A stretch of DNA of 64,000 nt, taken from the NCBI GenBank assembly GCA_902702965.1, contig CACRXP010000142.1:36156-100155 (forward strand), given 5' to 3'. This DNA is from Spirometra erinaceieuropaei. Its lineage: Eukaryota; Platyhelminthes; Cestoda; Diphyllobothriidea; Diphyllobothriidae. The notes under the pieces were generated by a model. That model searched no databases, was not told the origin of the DNA, and was given only the letters and a program-made list of their open reading frames with translations. The position numbers and the translations under genes were made by a program. Positions 22,121 through 34,755 of the stretch are shown here, piece by piece (position 1 is the stretch's first letter; each line of letters opens with the position of its first letter).

Positions 22121-22465
22121 TACTGTTTATGCTTTCTGTAGTTGACCACCGGACTACTGTACGCACAGAACTGGCCACGGGGATTAAGCTACCCGGCTAG
22201 TTGCCGGCCTTCCAAATTGAGATTTTATGCGACTCGTGATAGTTTCAAACCACATCAGTCTTAGGTCTATGAACGAAAACTTTGAACTGCCATAAGAATG
22301 CATTCCCCAATGCCCTACTCCCTCTCACGTACATCATTCCACCTTCCGAGTCTGGTGATAGGCCATTTTAAATATCGCATTCCTTTTGTGTACTCAATCT
22401 GCGGTATGTTTTTATCTAACTGGCTCCTCCAATTTCCAATCGATGTATTACAATTGTTGATAATA
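22121..22465. other. No recognised feature
   Basis: Short unassigned spacer. It ends in the TA flanking a family A element. Confidence 0.35.
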
Positions 22466-23255
22466 CAGTTAGTGGCCGATCTCATGAAATGTTGGCTGAA
22501 ATTCTCAAATGCGTTTTCGATTAGGAAGGATTACTTGGCCGCGGTTGTAATACTGATTATCCTGCGGCATAATCTTATAATATTTCAGAATTAACAGTAT
22601 GTTAGCTTATAAAACCACTGTTTTTCAATCTCCTGTATAAACCGTACTATGTAATAAATGGATACTTAAATAGCATGCATTTTTCGCACTGATTTTCGAT
22701 GGTCTTGCTAATTCACATATATCTTATAGAAACCATAAACAAAAATAGGCTTTCTTTCAGTCAAATAATAGAGAAGCACGTTTTCTTTATACTTTATACT
22801 CATGGAAGCAGCATAATTAGGTTTTTTAAAAGTTTTATAATTGCCGAATAACTTGGAGCCTGGTCATTCGTTACATTAACGCTTAGTGAATCCAGTCTAT
22901 AAGGGGCATGCGTTCCGCGTAAAGAAAATCACATATTTTTCTATATCATTAAAAAGATATCCTACAGAGTTCATAATATTTTGCAATGGATGCGGACTCT
23001 GTTGTACATTTTATGAGGTGCTGTGGTAAAGGTTGAGGTACGATGCTATGTGAATAAACATTGTGATGTCTTAAAATATCTCATATTTGGAAACTTTTTT
23101 AAAACCTGATTATACTACTATCTTGAGTATAAAGTATAAAGAAGGCGTGATTCTCTATTGATTGACTAAAAGAAAGCACATTTTTGTTTATGATTTCTAC
23201 AAAATATTTTTAAATTTCCAAGACCATCGAAAATCAATGGGAAAAATGCATGCAT
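22466..23255 (+). mobile_element. Family A palindromic MITE, right end missing
   Basis: Starts CAGTTAGTGGCCGATCTCAT after TA (22464-22465). The complete left arm, spacer (ATGCGGACTCTGTTGTACAT) and about half of the right arm are present. It breaks off after AAATCAATGGGAAAAATGCA at about 23250, where unrelated sequence begins. Confidence 0.75.
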
Positions 23256-24053
23256 GATGATGTCCTCCGGCGTTAACTTGCGGCATATCTTTAAATTGTC
23301 GAATTTAAATATTTTTGACACGACATCTGTGAGTATCTGAACACATAAGCGCAGTATTGTCTACGGGGAAAGGAGTGAGTGAAGCCTCCCAAGCATATAT
23401 GGCATACAAAGTGTACTTATTTAATCTAGTTTTAGTCCGACACGATTATTCCGGCTTGATGTTAGATCGTACAAGGTTGGGTCATCCGTTGTAGACGGTC
23501 AGGTGCATTATTTACAATCGAGTCGGCTCAAAGAACTGAGAAGCGATTGTTGTAGACACTAAATGTTTATTTTTTAATTGTCCTAGTTGCTGTATGTCGA
23601 TGCATTAAAACTTTCCCGTCCGAAAAACAAATTGACACAGTATCTGTGCTTATTCTGCCATTCCTCTATGCATACATAGGTCCAGTCCACAAAACCCCTA
23701 TTACTCTCTTCCCCGTAAGAGGGGCGCCTTTGGCCGGTCCCGTGTGTTTGGGTGCCTTCATCAGATCGTTGCCGTGTATACCCTACGTCTGCGAAGCTGT
23801 AACAGTAGCTGGCGTTGGACAACGTTCATCTTGCCTACCATGCGCAGTGGATAGCCAGAAAGCGAAATTGTCTCGCATCCATTTTTTTAAATTGCACAAC
23901 CTGCAGTCAAAACTATGGGAAAGTCTTCCAGACCGTTTAAGCCTGAGATCAAATTAGTGCAGTCTGACAGTTACAGCAGCTCTTTTTTCACGTCTAAAAG
24001 GAGAGAAGATGTTTCACAGCTTCGGAAGACTGAGCGCACCATCACAAATGTTG
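23256..24053. other. No recognised feature
   Basis: Overlapping short ORFs on both strands (largest 103 codons at 23646-23957). No domain recognised. Confidence 0.4.
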
Positions 24054-24078
24054 TCAGACGTTGACAGGGAAAATTTTA

Positions 24079-24320
24079 GCAAAAATTAATCTTTTTGATC
24101 GTGTGTGGCCTCGAGGCATTTGTCGCCAAAATGGTTTTTGACAGCTTTTTTGCCACCTCCCGGAAGGGAATCCAACCGAAATAAAGACAACCAAGTCTGG
24201 AACATCGTAAATATAACTGCATATTCCGCAGCCAGCACGATCAGTACAATGCCGCAAATACGACTCGTAGGAGGCGTTATTATCAACCGAGATAGGGTTT
24301 TTGGCATAACAACTGAACAT
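24079..24320 (-). CDS. Possible terminal exon of a membrane protein (doubtful)
   Basis: The minus-strand reading from about 24307 gives MPKTLSRLIITPPTS, a hydrophobic stretch GIVLIVLAAEYAVIF of transmembrane character, and a polar basic tail (FRLDSLPGGGKKAVKNHFGD) ending in a stop near 24086. A possible splice acceptor TTTTCAG-like TGTTCAG precedes it. It is not in any repeat that I recognise, and the composition is unlike the random ORFs nearby. No family match is known to me. No neighbouring exon was found, so chance remains the likelier explanation. Confidence 0.2.
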
Positions 24321-24434
24321 TTTCAGGTTCCGTATGACATCCTGAGATCTACTAACGGCCCAAAGACCAAAATCTTAATCGATAAAATATTCGGTATTCA
24401 AATTCTTTCAATGACTTTGTTTTTTGTTCCATAA

Positions 24435-26837
24435 TGGAATCGGCATAGTGCTGAATGTCTTAGCCCCTATTTTGACCTGTCCGGTCTACATGTAACCATC
24501 ACTCCAAAAACGTCCTTCCGCCTTCAATTTATGCCTTTGTTTAACTTCAGCGCCCTTTCATTTAAGAGGTTATTTTGGGTATTCTTCTCCATGAGTCAAT
24601 GAAAATAGCCAGTGACTTTGGGTTAATGTGCTCATTAGACGTCCAGTTCGAAAATATCTACAAAAACGTGCAGCTCACAAAGTTTAGCGTTTGATCAATG
24701 TTCCCTACGGTTTTGTTCTTATTTCATTCATCGCAGGTTAAAACAGTTGCATGTGATTCTGGCAACTACAACAAAATGCCGAACCGAGGAGGGGTAATGG
24801 GCATATGGTTTTTGCAGCGACGAACGTTATCCCGTCGACAGCTTACGGAATCTTAGATTCAAAAGAAACTGTTCGGATTGAACGTCTGTTTCGCTAAGAT
24901 TCAGATGCAGGCGTCTAGGAACAATCATTACATGGGAAACAGTAGCAGAGGTTCATTGGAAAATATTCTTCTGCCTCGCTGACGCATATGTCTGGTGACA
25001 ATTTTGCCGTGGAAGTAGAGGTCAAGTTGTGTTTGAAAACTCTGTTGTTTGCATTTATGCCTCGAATCAAAGTTAACATTTTACCCGAACCCTGCGCCAG
25101 AGTGGACGTTTTTTTCGATATCTCTAGTGTGTCTGAAGAAGGAGAGTAGGCTAGTGATTTTGTGCGCAGAAACGAAACCGTCAGATAGTGTAGAACAGCT
25201 CAAATTGCCTTTAAAATGTGGTCTGCGTCAGTGACTATTATGCCAGCTGAATACTCGGAAATGGACAATTCGCGTGTCTAGACATCAGAAATCACATGCT
25301 GAGGACTTTTTATACAACTGAAGCAATAAATAATGGCATTTGGGATAGGTCGGCTTTCGGACTGCCCATATAGCATTCAAAAAATAGATAATTGCAGGCT
25401 TCAGAATTTGTTTAAAGTTATACACAAGAGTAAGGTTAACATAGTCACAAATGCGATGTCTGCTACTCCGGAAGTCATTGCTAGGCCGACATGTCCTGTA
25501 GTGTCTATCCGAAAAATCCCTGGAAGGAATAATTTTCATTTTATCATCTTAATTTTCGAGCAGAAATATTTCAGTTTGTCATAGTATGACGAGGTCTTAA
25601 ATTATTCATTGTGCTCGCTAGATCTTCAAGTTCCATTCGTGTCATTTTATTATACAACCCAATAATTTTTGAATGCATAGGATCCATCTGTCGATTTTTT
25701 AAAAAAAGGGTAGGCCATCCTGCGTTTAGTTTGCACTGGTTATCAACAATGACCTGTTCCTTAAATCTGGAGAGCCCGATATTTCTCTCATTTCGGCATC
25801 TTTAAGTGGACAAGTCTAAATCATGGGAGCAATGGAAAATTTCGTTTTAATGCGCCTTATTCGTTGGGACATGTTAAGCAGAATAAACACATGAAATGCT
25901 GAGAACCTGTCTTCTTCAATTTATTTCGTTACGGACGGCTGGTATGACCATGGTAACATCATCAAGTAGTTGGGCGGGACAATGAGTAAATACAATTTTA
26001 TCAAGGCAAGGGTAAAGAAGACCGAAATTATTAAAACAGCTATTTGGGGCCACTAAAACAGTCTTTGCACTAATTCGGCCTTTCTAAAATTCTGAAATAT
26101 CGAAACTAAAACAAAATTAGCACTTGCAATACATGTCTTTTCACGCTTATATACTACTGTTCATTACTGAAAATCGGCCATGCTGCCAGACCGGCCTTCA
26201 GTCAACGAACTGTAGGCAGTTTATGTGCAAATTTTACAAACTTGCGTTTTAGCTCCTGCGTCTCGCATTCGGAGAAATAAAAAAGTCCCCGCTTCTTGGG
26301 CTTTAATCTTCCATTCCTTTGCTGACTTCCGACAAAATAAAAAACCGCACGTAGCCGTTCACGCAAACTACTTGTCCGTTTTTTGGCTAAGTTTTCTTAG
26401 TTTGCCTGTATAGTGTAAAACTCTTAAGTGACCTTGTGAATTCCGCAGACCTTTGGATCAGAATACGAAACCGTGCTCGTTTTGGTTAACTAAAAACGAT
26501 AATGTCTGATCTTCGTGTCCATTGAGAGTCCCAACTAGGGGGAGGCTGAAAAGTGAAAGCTGCCTGCGACAAAGCGACGTTCTGAGATTTAAAGTATTCA
26601 AAAGCATTATGCTGAATAATTTTTTTCAGTAGCGTGGGCTATGACGAATAAAAAATACACTTACAACGGAGATAAGACTTTTTGAGTAGTTCGGGGTTGA
26701 AAACACAGCTAAAAAGAAGGAGGTTTTAACTTCTTAAACCCAGCTTCTCATAAATGAAGACAACTTTTATCATGGGTAACAGTTCTATGGCCGACATTTC
26801 GGCTCTATGTATTCATACGGAAAGTAATATCTGCGGT
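24435..26837. other. AT-rich stretch without recognised features
   Basis: Short ORFs only (up to 84 codons). No repeat of the window and no RNA motif could be matched. This could be intergenic or intronic. Confidence 0.45.
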
Positions 26838-26844
26838 CAGCGAC

Positions 26845-27260
26845 CGATCTCATAAAATAGTAAAAACTGATGAAGGTGTTTTCGAGTAGGTAGGACTGCT
26901 AAGGTGAAACTGTGATACTGATTATCCTGCAACAGAGTCCTACAATTCGCACAAGAATGTTGGTTTTAGGATGCACTTTTTTTCCTCAGTCTGCAGCAAC
27001 CGCACCAGCGGAGATGATCAGGCAATGGCTATAGCGTTTCTGCTGATCTGCGTGCCAGTGTAAATTCAAACGCTTTTTTTCGAAAACAATCGGACATGCC
27101 ATTTCTTGCACTCACGTGGTAGCAACTCACGTATACTGTCGTTTATATTTTTAAATAAAAATTCTAGTCAGGTTTAAAAAGCTTTAATTCTTGAATAATA
27201 TTTTGCCTGGTCTGTTGTATATTTTTGTCTTAAGATTTAAATTGCAAACTGAATACTTTT
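26845..27260 (+). mobile_element. Family A element, strongly decayed fragment
   Basis: A left-arm remnant: GCGACCGATCTCATAAAAT, GTTTTCGAGTAGGTAGGA, TGATACTGATTATCCTGC and CTACAATTCG align with the start of family A. Beyond about 27000 only scattered blocks remain, such as the spacer-like GCCTGGTCTGTTG. Confidence 0.55.
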
Positions 27261-28565
27261 CACGTAATAAAAGTCATACGTTTCTCAATACTATCAAACA
27301 TCTGCCATGTATGACTCATTTTTTGTCATAATGGATGAGGGTTAATTTGTATACTTTAATAAGGGCATTTCTTCACCGTCAGATGTTTTGTTGTTCGGAT
27401 AATGTTTTTCGGTTTTAAGTCTGGCAGTTGAGAAATTGTTAAAGTAGAATGTGGCCTTTTCAAGTGCAAAATTCAATAAAGAATTGGATTTCTGCAAAAT
27501 GATTAAAAAGCTTAATTTGGCTATATATTTGTTAAAATATACTTGGTCTTATAAGCCCTTTGGATATCAGTGATATCCTAGAACAATTTAGAGTATCCTT
27601 ACTAAGTCTTGCTAGCTTAACTGAATTAATCACTAATGGAGCAATTCCTTGCAGTGGCGTCGCATATTAGACTAACGGCAGTCTAGGAGGTAAGAAAAAA
27701 CGGCAATGCAAAAAATTAGGCAGATGTGTGGGATCATTTGCGTGCAGTTTTAACTCTGTAAAATCTTCGGCCAAAACTAAGTAGTGTATTGTTGTTCGCA
27801 TTCCTTCCAACCGTTTAAACAGCCTCAACGATCGCTGTCTGCGATCTCAACTAAAAACCCGATTATAGTCCCCCAATGGAGAATTTCGCCTAACAAATTA
27901 ATGTAAATTTTTTTATCATTGCAGAGTTTTAATAGGGCAGAAGAGTTCATTGGTGGCTCGTGAACTCGCCCATACCGCTTCAGAATTCGGCCCTAGATGG
28001 GGGTGGATTAGAGAAATGCACGTGTTTTACTTTTGCGATTATTCCTTTTGCCGTCCTACTTAAAACTGAAAAACCGAACTATTTGTTTCCACCTCTACGT
28101 AAATCTAACTAATGACCTAGTCTCATAAATATTGTCAAAGTATTCCGATTCATTTGGCAGGATGCCTTGTGATGAGCCGACTTATCGTGCGTTCTTTTGT
28201 CTTTCTTTTAAATTCTTTCCTGAAATATTGTTTAAGAAACAGAGCGGGTGTAATTACACTTTAATGACACAGTTGGGACATAAACGCGGGTAGCTTAAGT
28301 GTTTTCAATCTGTCTTCAATCGTGATAATTACACGACTTAGTTGTTTACACAGGCATAATTATTACTTGCGGAGACCTTGCCCTCGGTGAAAGTTGGATA
28401 AGACCTATTCCGTTTCAGCCGTAAGCAACCGACCAATTTTGTGTTAAAGCGCACAATGTTGTATGGCGTTTGTCTTTTAAATGGGGCAGAATAATCAGTA
28501 AAAAATTTAAATGTCTTTCACACATTATGTTTCAACCGAGAAGTTGTTAGCAAGCACAGTTTGAT
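27261..28565. other. No recognised feature
   Basis: AT-rich unassigned sequence with no ORF above 60 codons. Confidence 0.45.
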
Positions 28566-28567
28566 TA

Positions 28568-29530
28568 TGCGTGACCCATCTCTCGAAATGCTGGCACAAA
28601 ATCCGAAATGTGCCTTTGATTGGGAAGGAGTACTTAAGTGGAATTGTAACATTCATTATCGTGCGGTATAATCCTATAATATTTTGGATTCAACGGAATG
28701 TCGGCCTTTGAAAGAACTTCCTTTCGACCTCGCGCCAAAACCACACTCGGTACGAAATGGCTCCGTCAATAGTTTGCATTGTTAGCATCGATTTCCCATG
28801 ATCTTGTAAATTCTAATATATATTATGGAAAACATGCACAGAAACATCCTTTCTTTTATCTGCTTGGTAGAAAATCGTAATCTTTGCAATTTATACACGT
28901 AGAAAGGGTATATTTGGGTTTTCAAAAGGTTCCCCAATTCCCGAAAAATTTTAGGCCTAATCAGCTGTTGAATTAGAGCTTAGCGATTTCAATCTACAAA
29001 CTGCATGCTTTCGGCGTAGGGAAAATCACACATTCATCTATGCCTTTTAGAGGATACCAAAAGAAGTTCATAAATTTTGCAATAGATGCGGACTATGTTG
29101 TACATTTCATGAAGATTATTTTAAAGTGTAAATTTACGATGCTGTGTGTATGGACATCGCATGGCCTTAAACACTTCATAGTTAGAAACTTTTTTAAAAC
29201 CTAAATCTGCACTTTCTTTGGATAAATATTATGAAGACAATGTTATTTTCTACCAAGAGAGCGAAAGCAAGCATATTTTTGTGCATGTTTTTTATAAAAT
29301 ACATTTGAATGTATAGAATCGTTGGAAATCGATGTAAAAAATGCATGACACTTACGGATTCACTTGTTAAGGAGCGTAGTTTCTGCGATAGTTTCTAAGG
29401 CAGTTCATCCGAAGGCCGATATCCGGTTGACGCATGACAATCAATGCTACAATCCCACCTGAGTTATGCTTGCCAATCGAAAGCATATATCAGAATTTCG
29501 GCCAGCATTTCAGATATCGGTCACTCGCTG
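28568..29530 (+). mobile_element. Family A palindromic MITE (full length, diverged)
   Basis: The left end is decayed (GCGTGACCCATCTCTCGAAA). The right end, ATCGGTCACTCGCTG, is followed by TA. Arms and spacer (AATCAGCTGTTGAATTAGAG, ATGCGGACTATGTTGTACAT) align with the other A copies. Short ORFs overlapping its right end are chance. Confidence 0.78.
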
Positions 29531-29532
29531 TA

Positions 29533-30050
29533 TGCAAACATTGGTTTTTACCCATGTCCAGTGAAACAATTTTCAGAGCATATTTGCATATTTGTTTCAG
29601 GAAATGCGAAGGTTGCTTTAGAAGCTGTTACCCAAACCGCTGGATGACTAAGGGAAAACGATGTCGTACCATAGGGAGAGATGCATAATAGCCAGTCTTC
29701 ACGATACTTAAAAGCACAGACTCCCAATTAGACAACAAGTTAGTAATTTGAAAAATTCGAATCGAAGTTCTCTGACGGCATATGCATTAAGATAAAAACA
29801 ACAAGCATTTATGAGATCTCCGCAGCGGCAATTCCGAAAAGATTGTGGTAAACACAACTTCGATGAGCATCACTTAATAGCAAAATAATTCATTGGAGAT
29901 TGTGCCAATGAACGGCGTCTCGACGGTCAATTACTGCCTAGCAATTACTGTTCGTAGCCCCTGGTTACGCGAGCTAGACTTTCCAACCAGTGCGTATAAT
30001 CTGCATATTATGTGAACTGACCCACCTGCACCTCTTAGACTCCGTCCGCA
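29533..30050. other. No recognised feature
   Basis: Unassigned spacer between a family A and a family B element. Confidence 0.4.
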
Positions 30051-30052
30051 TA

Positions 30053-30704
30053 CGGAAGGTAGGCTAACTCCTGAAATATCAACCAAAATTCTGAAATGCG
30101 TTTTCGTTTCGAAAAGATTAATTAAGTAGTGTTGTCATACTAACCGTCCTGCAGCATACTTCTATATTAATTCAGTTACATTGGGATGCTGTTTTTTAAA
30201 GGAACTTCCTTCCGGATTCTTGCAAAAAATTTACTCTGTAAAAGATGACCACCTATGCAGCATGAATTGTTCTCATTGGTTTTCGATGTTCCTAAACATC
30301 CAATAATACTTCGTGGAAAAAATGCATAAAAATATTCATCCTTTTGCTCATTTGGTAGATAATTACGTCTTCCTCTCATTTTTTACTCGGTGGGACATTA
30401 TTCGGTTTTCCAAAACTTTTGCTATTCCGGAATAATTGTGAATTCGCTCTACCGTTACACTTGCATTCAGAGTTTCCAAACACAAGCCGTATATTTTCCG
30501 CGTACGAAAGGGGAACCATATAGGGTTCATAAAATTAAACAGTAGATTTGATCCGCATTGTTTACTTTGCAAGCCACATTGGAAAATGCAGAAATATGAC
30601 GATGTATGAACGGTCATTTCATGGTATTTGAAAGTCCTGCAATCAGAAACCATTAAAAACTGAATTTTATCCCTTGCTCGAGTAGTTACTTAGAAGAAGA
30701 AGAA

Positions 30705-30751
<47 letters not shown>

Positions 30752-31064
30752 CGTACTTATCTATTGAATTTGCAAAAGAAATAATATGTTTATGTATGCT
30801 TTCCATGAAATATATTTGGACTTTTGGGGAAACCGAAATTATCTGACGAAAATTCATGCTAATTTAGTACTTATTTTTTAATAATATTGTCTTTCTATGC
30901 AGCCGGAAGGAAGATTATTCGAAAGCTGACCTCTTGAGGTAACTGAATTATTATAAAATTATGTTACAAGCAGACTAGTTTTACAACCCTACTTAAATGA
31001 TAGTTTCGAAACTAGAATCCATTTTGGAATTTCAGTTGACATTTCGTGAGTTAGCCCACCTACT
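30053..31064 (+). mobile_element. Family B palindromic MITE with GAT insertion
   Basis: Flanked by TA (30051-30052, 31065-31066). The left terminus CGGAAGGTAGGCTAACTC is altered. The right terminus GAGTTAGCCCACCTACTG is well kept. The extra length (1012 bp) comes from a GAA/GAT triplet array in the right arm. Confidence 0.78.
30690..30752. repeat. (GAA)n(GAT)n microsatellite
   Basis: About four GAA-like units are followed by some 16 GAT units, inserted in the right arm of the family B element where the other copies read GAAGACGTNAT. It likely grew from that GAAGAC/GAT seed by slippage. Confidence 0.9.
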
Positions 31065-31066
31065 GT

Positions 31067-31297
31067 ATATAAACATGTTATCAAAACAGGCGCCGAGTGA
31101 ACAAAATACGGTCGAAAGACAGCAGCTGGATGTCAGGAGGGTATATGCCTGCATAAAAGAAGTCTCCCAGACTATCTCAGACTTCAACACCATTTCTGTG
31201 ACATGTGATGGAACCTACAAACGGACTGCCCCTTGCCGAAATCTTGGCACTTGCCTATCACCTATTTTGCAATGATGGGGACTGCAAATACGACGGA
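31067..31297. other. No recognised feature
   Basis: Spacer between a complete and a partial family B element. Confidence 0.35.
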
Positions 31298-31438
31298 AAG
31301 CCAACATCCTGAGGCCCCTGACTTATTACAGAATTATGCTGTATGATGATTGGTTTTACAAGCCTACTCAATAGATCCTTTCTAAACGGAAACGCATTTC
31401 GGAAATGTTTCTTAATATTTCATGTGAAAGCCCACCTA
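31298..31438 (+). mobile_element. Family B right-end fragment
   Basis: About 140 bp matching the last part of the right arm: CCAACATCCTGAGG, AGAATTATGCTGTATGATGA, TGGTTTTACAAGCCTACT, CGCATTTCGG, and the terminus AGCCCACCTACTG. It lies only ~230 bp after the complete element. Confidence 0.65.
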
Positions 31439-31879
31439 CTGTTTGTAAAATGGTAGGCGAACAGGCCATTTGTTCCAGTTTTTGCCTTTGTTCTCGATGA
31501 GTTGTTAACTTTAAGGTAATTTCCGCAGCTTGTGACTGGGAAATGTCTGTATTATGGTAACTAGACGATATGTGAAGGCTCCTTGAACATGCCTGGGTTA
31601 TGAGGTTAGGCTCCCTCTAAAATAGTAGTATTGGTATCGGTAATTATAAATGCGCGACACCCACACAACAGGTAGTGATCAGATGGGAAGTAAAATTATC
31701 AAAGTACTTACTCATTTCACAAGCGAAGCACTGTCGCTCTTCGTTCTCTCAAATCTACGAGTTAACAATGCGTAGCCGAGCATCTGTTTCGAGAATTTGA
31801 CTGTACCCCTGCTTGTTACTGAGGTTCTGTTGAAAACTCGAGATGGACATTTTTCTCCGCACTGCACCAAAGCAAATGG
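31439..31879. other. No recognised feature
   Basis: Short overlapping ORFs only. No domain. Confidence 0.4.
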
Positions 31880-32415
31880 TTGCATCAGTGTCACACTGCA
31901 GATTCAGGATTCTCCTCATTGGCTGTCTTTATGTGACGCTTATGTCAAAATACTATTTAATGACTTAAACGGCAGCCCTTCGGCCGCCAATTTTCGTATT
32001 TACTCATAATCGACAGGAAGTGCTTTGACATCGTAATCGCTCGGCGTAACACAAAAAACTGACAATATATTGCAGATACCCAATATATATCTGCTTACGC
32101 CAACTAAATCTTCGTGGTAAAACAGACTACTGTCAGGAAGATTAATTACTACCTTTCATGGCAAAATGTCATACATGCACCACATTTTCTAAAGCTTAAT
32201 CCGCTTTCTGCTTTTTGCAAATAATAAGATTTTGACTTTATGAATCCGCCTGACTGTCATAGACACACAGTCCTATTTTCTGTTCCAAGAAGAGCTAACG
32301 TGAAAAATCCCCTGTTAATGTTTGCATCAATGTCAAACAACAGTATCATGATTCTTCTCTTGAGTTGTCTTTATGTGACGCATTTCGCGGCTGCTTGATT
32401 GCCATTCAGTGATGA
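31880..32415. repeat. Dispersed repeat E, copy 1, with terminal duplication
   Basis: Positions 32009-32310 align with 35826-36090: CAGGAAGTGCTT, GACATCGTAATCGC, CTTCGTGGTAAAAC, TCTAAAGCTTAA, GACACACAGTCC. On either side, 31880-31960 and 32325-32415 are direct repeats of each other (GCATCAGTGTCA and TTGTCTTTATGTGACGC-type blocks). This suggests a tandem unit of about 450 bp. Non-coding. Confidence 0.6.
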
Positions 32416-34019
32416 TGTAATTTCAGGCCAGCATTCTCGACGAAAACGAGGGAGGTTGCAATGGCCGTATCTGGCCTATTCACTGTTGTCAACCGGCCAC
32501 TTCGTGTTTTTGCTGTGTAAGGTGAGATCTTTTGCAAACGTCATACTTGGTAGGCAATGAACTCCCCCCCTTTATATACGCTTGTAAGTGCGGGAGTGCG
32601 TGGGAGTCCAATTAGGTGGATCAGGGTTTCTACGCCGGCCAGACAGCAAGCAATGTTGTTTGGTATGAATAACATACGAACTTTAAAACAAACAGCGACG
32701 GCTCACCGAATTACGTCGGCCCTCGATATCTAACGCCGACTTTTGGCCTATGTTCAAAATATTATCGTGTTTTAAAGCATCCAAATATTATCATTCCCAA
32801 AGCGCATTTTCAAACCGCTGCCATTCGGAAGTAGTACTGGTTGGTTTACTGAAATCTAGGGCAGTACTGAAGATCGCTTGCTTTTTTTCTTGCCAATTGG
32901 CACTGCCAACTAAATCTAACTGTTTTTTTGAATTCTTCTGTGAGCAGACATAAGTGGAAGTGGGACAGGTCAAGTTGAACGACCCGAGGGTTTTTTATAA
33001 TTGCAGTTTCTCCAAGCGCACGCAGTCGAAGTAAAGTCAGCATAAAACAAGCGCTGCCATCAGAACTGGAATGCTTCGGAATTTTGAAGCTCACGTTGTA
33101 GAATGCAGTCACAATTAAAATGACACTATACTGCTATAAATTTTTCACGTGTAACTTCACTAGCCGAAGATATTAAATTCATTTCATTGTTGTAAGCTTT
33201 GGAGGAGAACTCATTTTTGCACGCTAACGAGGTAGCCAGTGAGTGACAAGCGTTTGATTTAAAGGTTTTGGTGGGGCGAATTCACGAGAGCATTTTAAAC
33301 AGACAGCATACGAAAGAACAATACACGAACCATGTGTCTGCGACATGTAGCGTTGTACGCAGGTCAGGGGTTTAAAGGCAACCAACGTTACAAAGAAGCT
33401 AGACGGATTTACGTTTCGTCAAATAAACCCATTAATGATGACGGTAAGAATAAAAGTCGAACTAGGGCAGACTTTTCATTTGTTCGGTCTTCTGCTAGTC
33501 AGAGGGCCCATTCATCGGCTTACCGACAGAGAAGTTGTTTAGCATAACAGGTTGAAAAACCCTAGTATTAAACAACCTTCAAAGACACCACTTACAAATT
33601 GAGTTGACTCCCGAAATTATGAAACACACACGCGGATGCAACAGTTTCCATGAACACCGATCTGACATATTTGGCTTGTAGCATATGCATGTACTTCAAC
33701 TCCGCGCACAACGGAGATAGGTTTAGACGTAGTGTCTTCACGCTTTTCGTGTTTTAAGACTTCATGTACCATATGTTTTAAAACTACTGTTTGACCACTT
33801 AAGAAAGAAAAAGGAGGTTAGTAGAGCGGCGGAATAATTCTCTCATTCTTCTCTTCTGTCGAACCCACGCAGGAGGCCGTAGTCAGAGATAAATCCGGCA
33901 AAAAAACAGACAACAACTATAATGGCTGTCCACAATCACTAATCAAAGACAAAGGTTTGAACGTAATGGCGCAGTGCTTCGCATCTCGGAGAGAGATCGG
34001 TACATCGACTGGTGTCAAG
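32416..34019. other. No recognised feature
   Basis: Only short ORFs (up to 88 codons), several overlapping on opposite strands. No repeat match. Confidence 0.45.
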
Positions 34020-34435
34020 TCCAGGCTTCAAACTACTTTTGATATTTCGCTTGTTTTGATACTTTCATATTCGAACAGTCAAATTGATAAACATATGTCT
34101 TCGGTAACTCCTCATCAGGTCAAAACAGTTACATAAAAATGGAAAATATGGAGATTCATCGGGTTTATAAGTTGCTCGGGAGCTGGTAACACTCATCGTT
34201 CCCACGGCGCCTGCATGACAATGTCGGCGTGTTATGGCCATCGGGGCAAGGGGGGAATGTGCCGTAGGCTGTGAGCGATGCTTGTAAGCTGGGTACGATG
34301 GGCAGGCGTCACTGCCATCAGGCGGTTTGGGCGGCGTGTAATAACCGCCTAGGGTCGGCATCGAGCACGGAAGACAGAGCGCCTTTGTCGACGTCTTCTG
34401 ACAACATAGCACTGGATTCACAAACGCTTTCCTCT
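34020..34435 (-). mobile_element. PLE-2 3' end, inverted arm
   Basis: On the minus strand this carries the last EN residues (NPVLCCQKTSTKALCLPC) and then the long 3' region matching 1671-2044. That region ends with a CTGATGA box, GGAGTTACCGAAGACAT, and TCAAAACAAGCGAAATATC. It is joined at about 34430 to EN coding sequence that runs the other way. Confidence 0.7.
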
Positions 34436-34753
34436 CGGTGAAATGACACGTATGTTTCGCGAACTTCGCCGTCCTATGCATGGGAGGTGAAGACCTACTA
34501 ACTTTGCGGGCCACATCGATGTGTATTTACTCACGCAATTGCTTCTGTGGATAGGGACATATTGACAGTACAACGACGAGCCTGAAAAAGAGAGTGTACG
34601 AATACATACCGCTCTGGCTAAACAGAAGTGAAAACAAATCGATTTCGAGTCCTGTTCTCTCACATCTAGTTGCTGCGGTTCACTGTGTCGATGCCAAAGA
34701 GGCCTTCCAGGCTGTGTATTGGACACCAGATGGCTTCTCTAGAGGCCCACGCT
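34436..34753 (+). pseudogene. PLE-2 GIY-YIG endonuclease fragment
   Basis: The plus strand aligns with the minus strand of 2090-2400. ATGTTTCGCGAACT and GGCCACATCGATGTG match the linker. Then comes a readable frame, KRVYEYIPLWLNRSE, followed by SISSPVLSHL and VDAKEAFQAVYWTPDGFSRG, the C-terminal half of the GIY-YIG domain. The YIG motif region itself is scrambled by frameshifts. The head-to-head junction with the PLE-2 3' end on its left mirrors the layout of PLE-1 at 41.5 kb. Confidence 0.75.
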
Positions 34754-34755
34754 AA

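Noticed and set aside
30690..30752. Coding poly-acidic tract in the GAT array
   Set aside because: It lies inside a non-coding MITE arm with stops nearby; simple slippage repeat.
34020..34200. Functional hammerhead in the PLE-2 3' end
   Set aside because: CTGATGA and a short hairpin are visible on the minus strand, but GAAAC is replaced by GAAGAC, and no convincing stem I was found. Not enough to call it a ribozyme.
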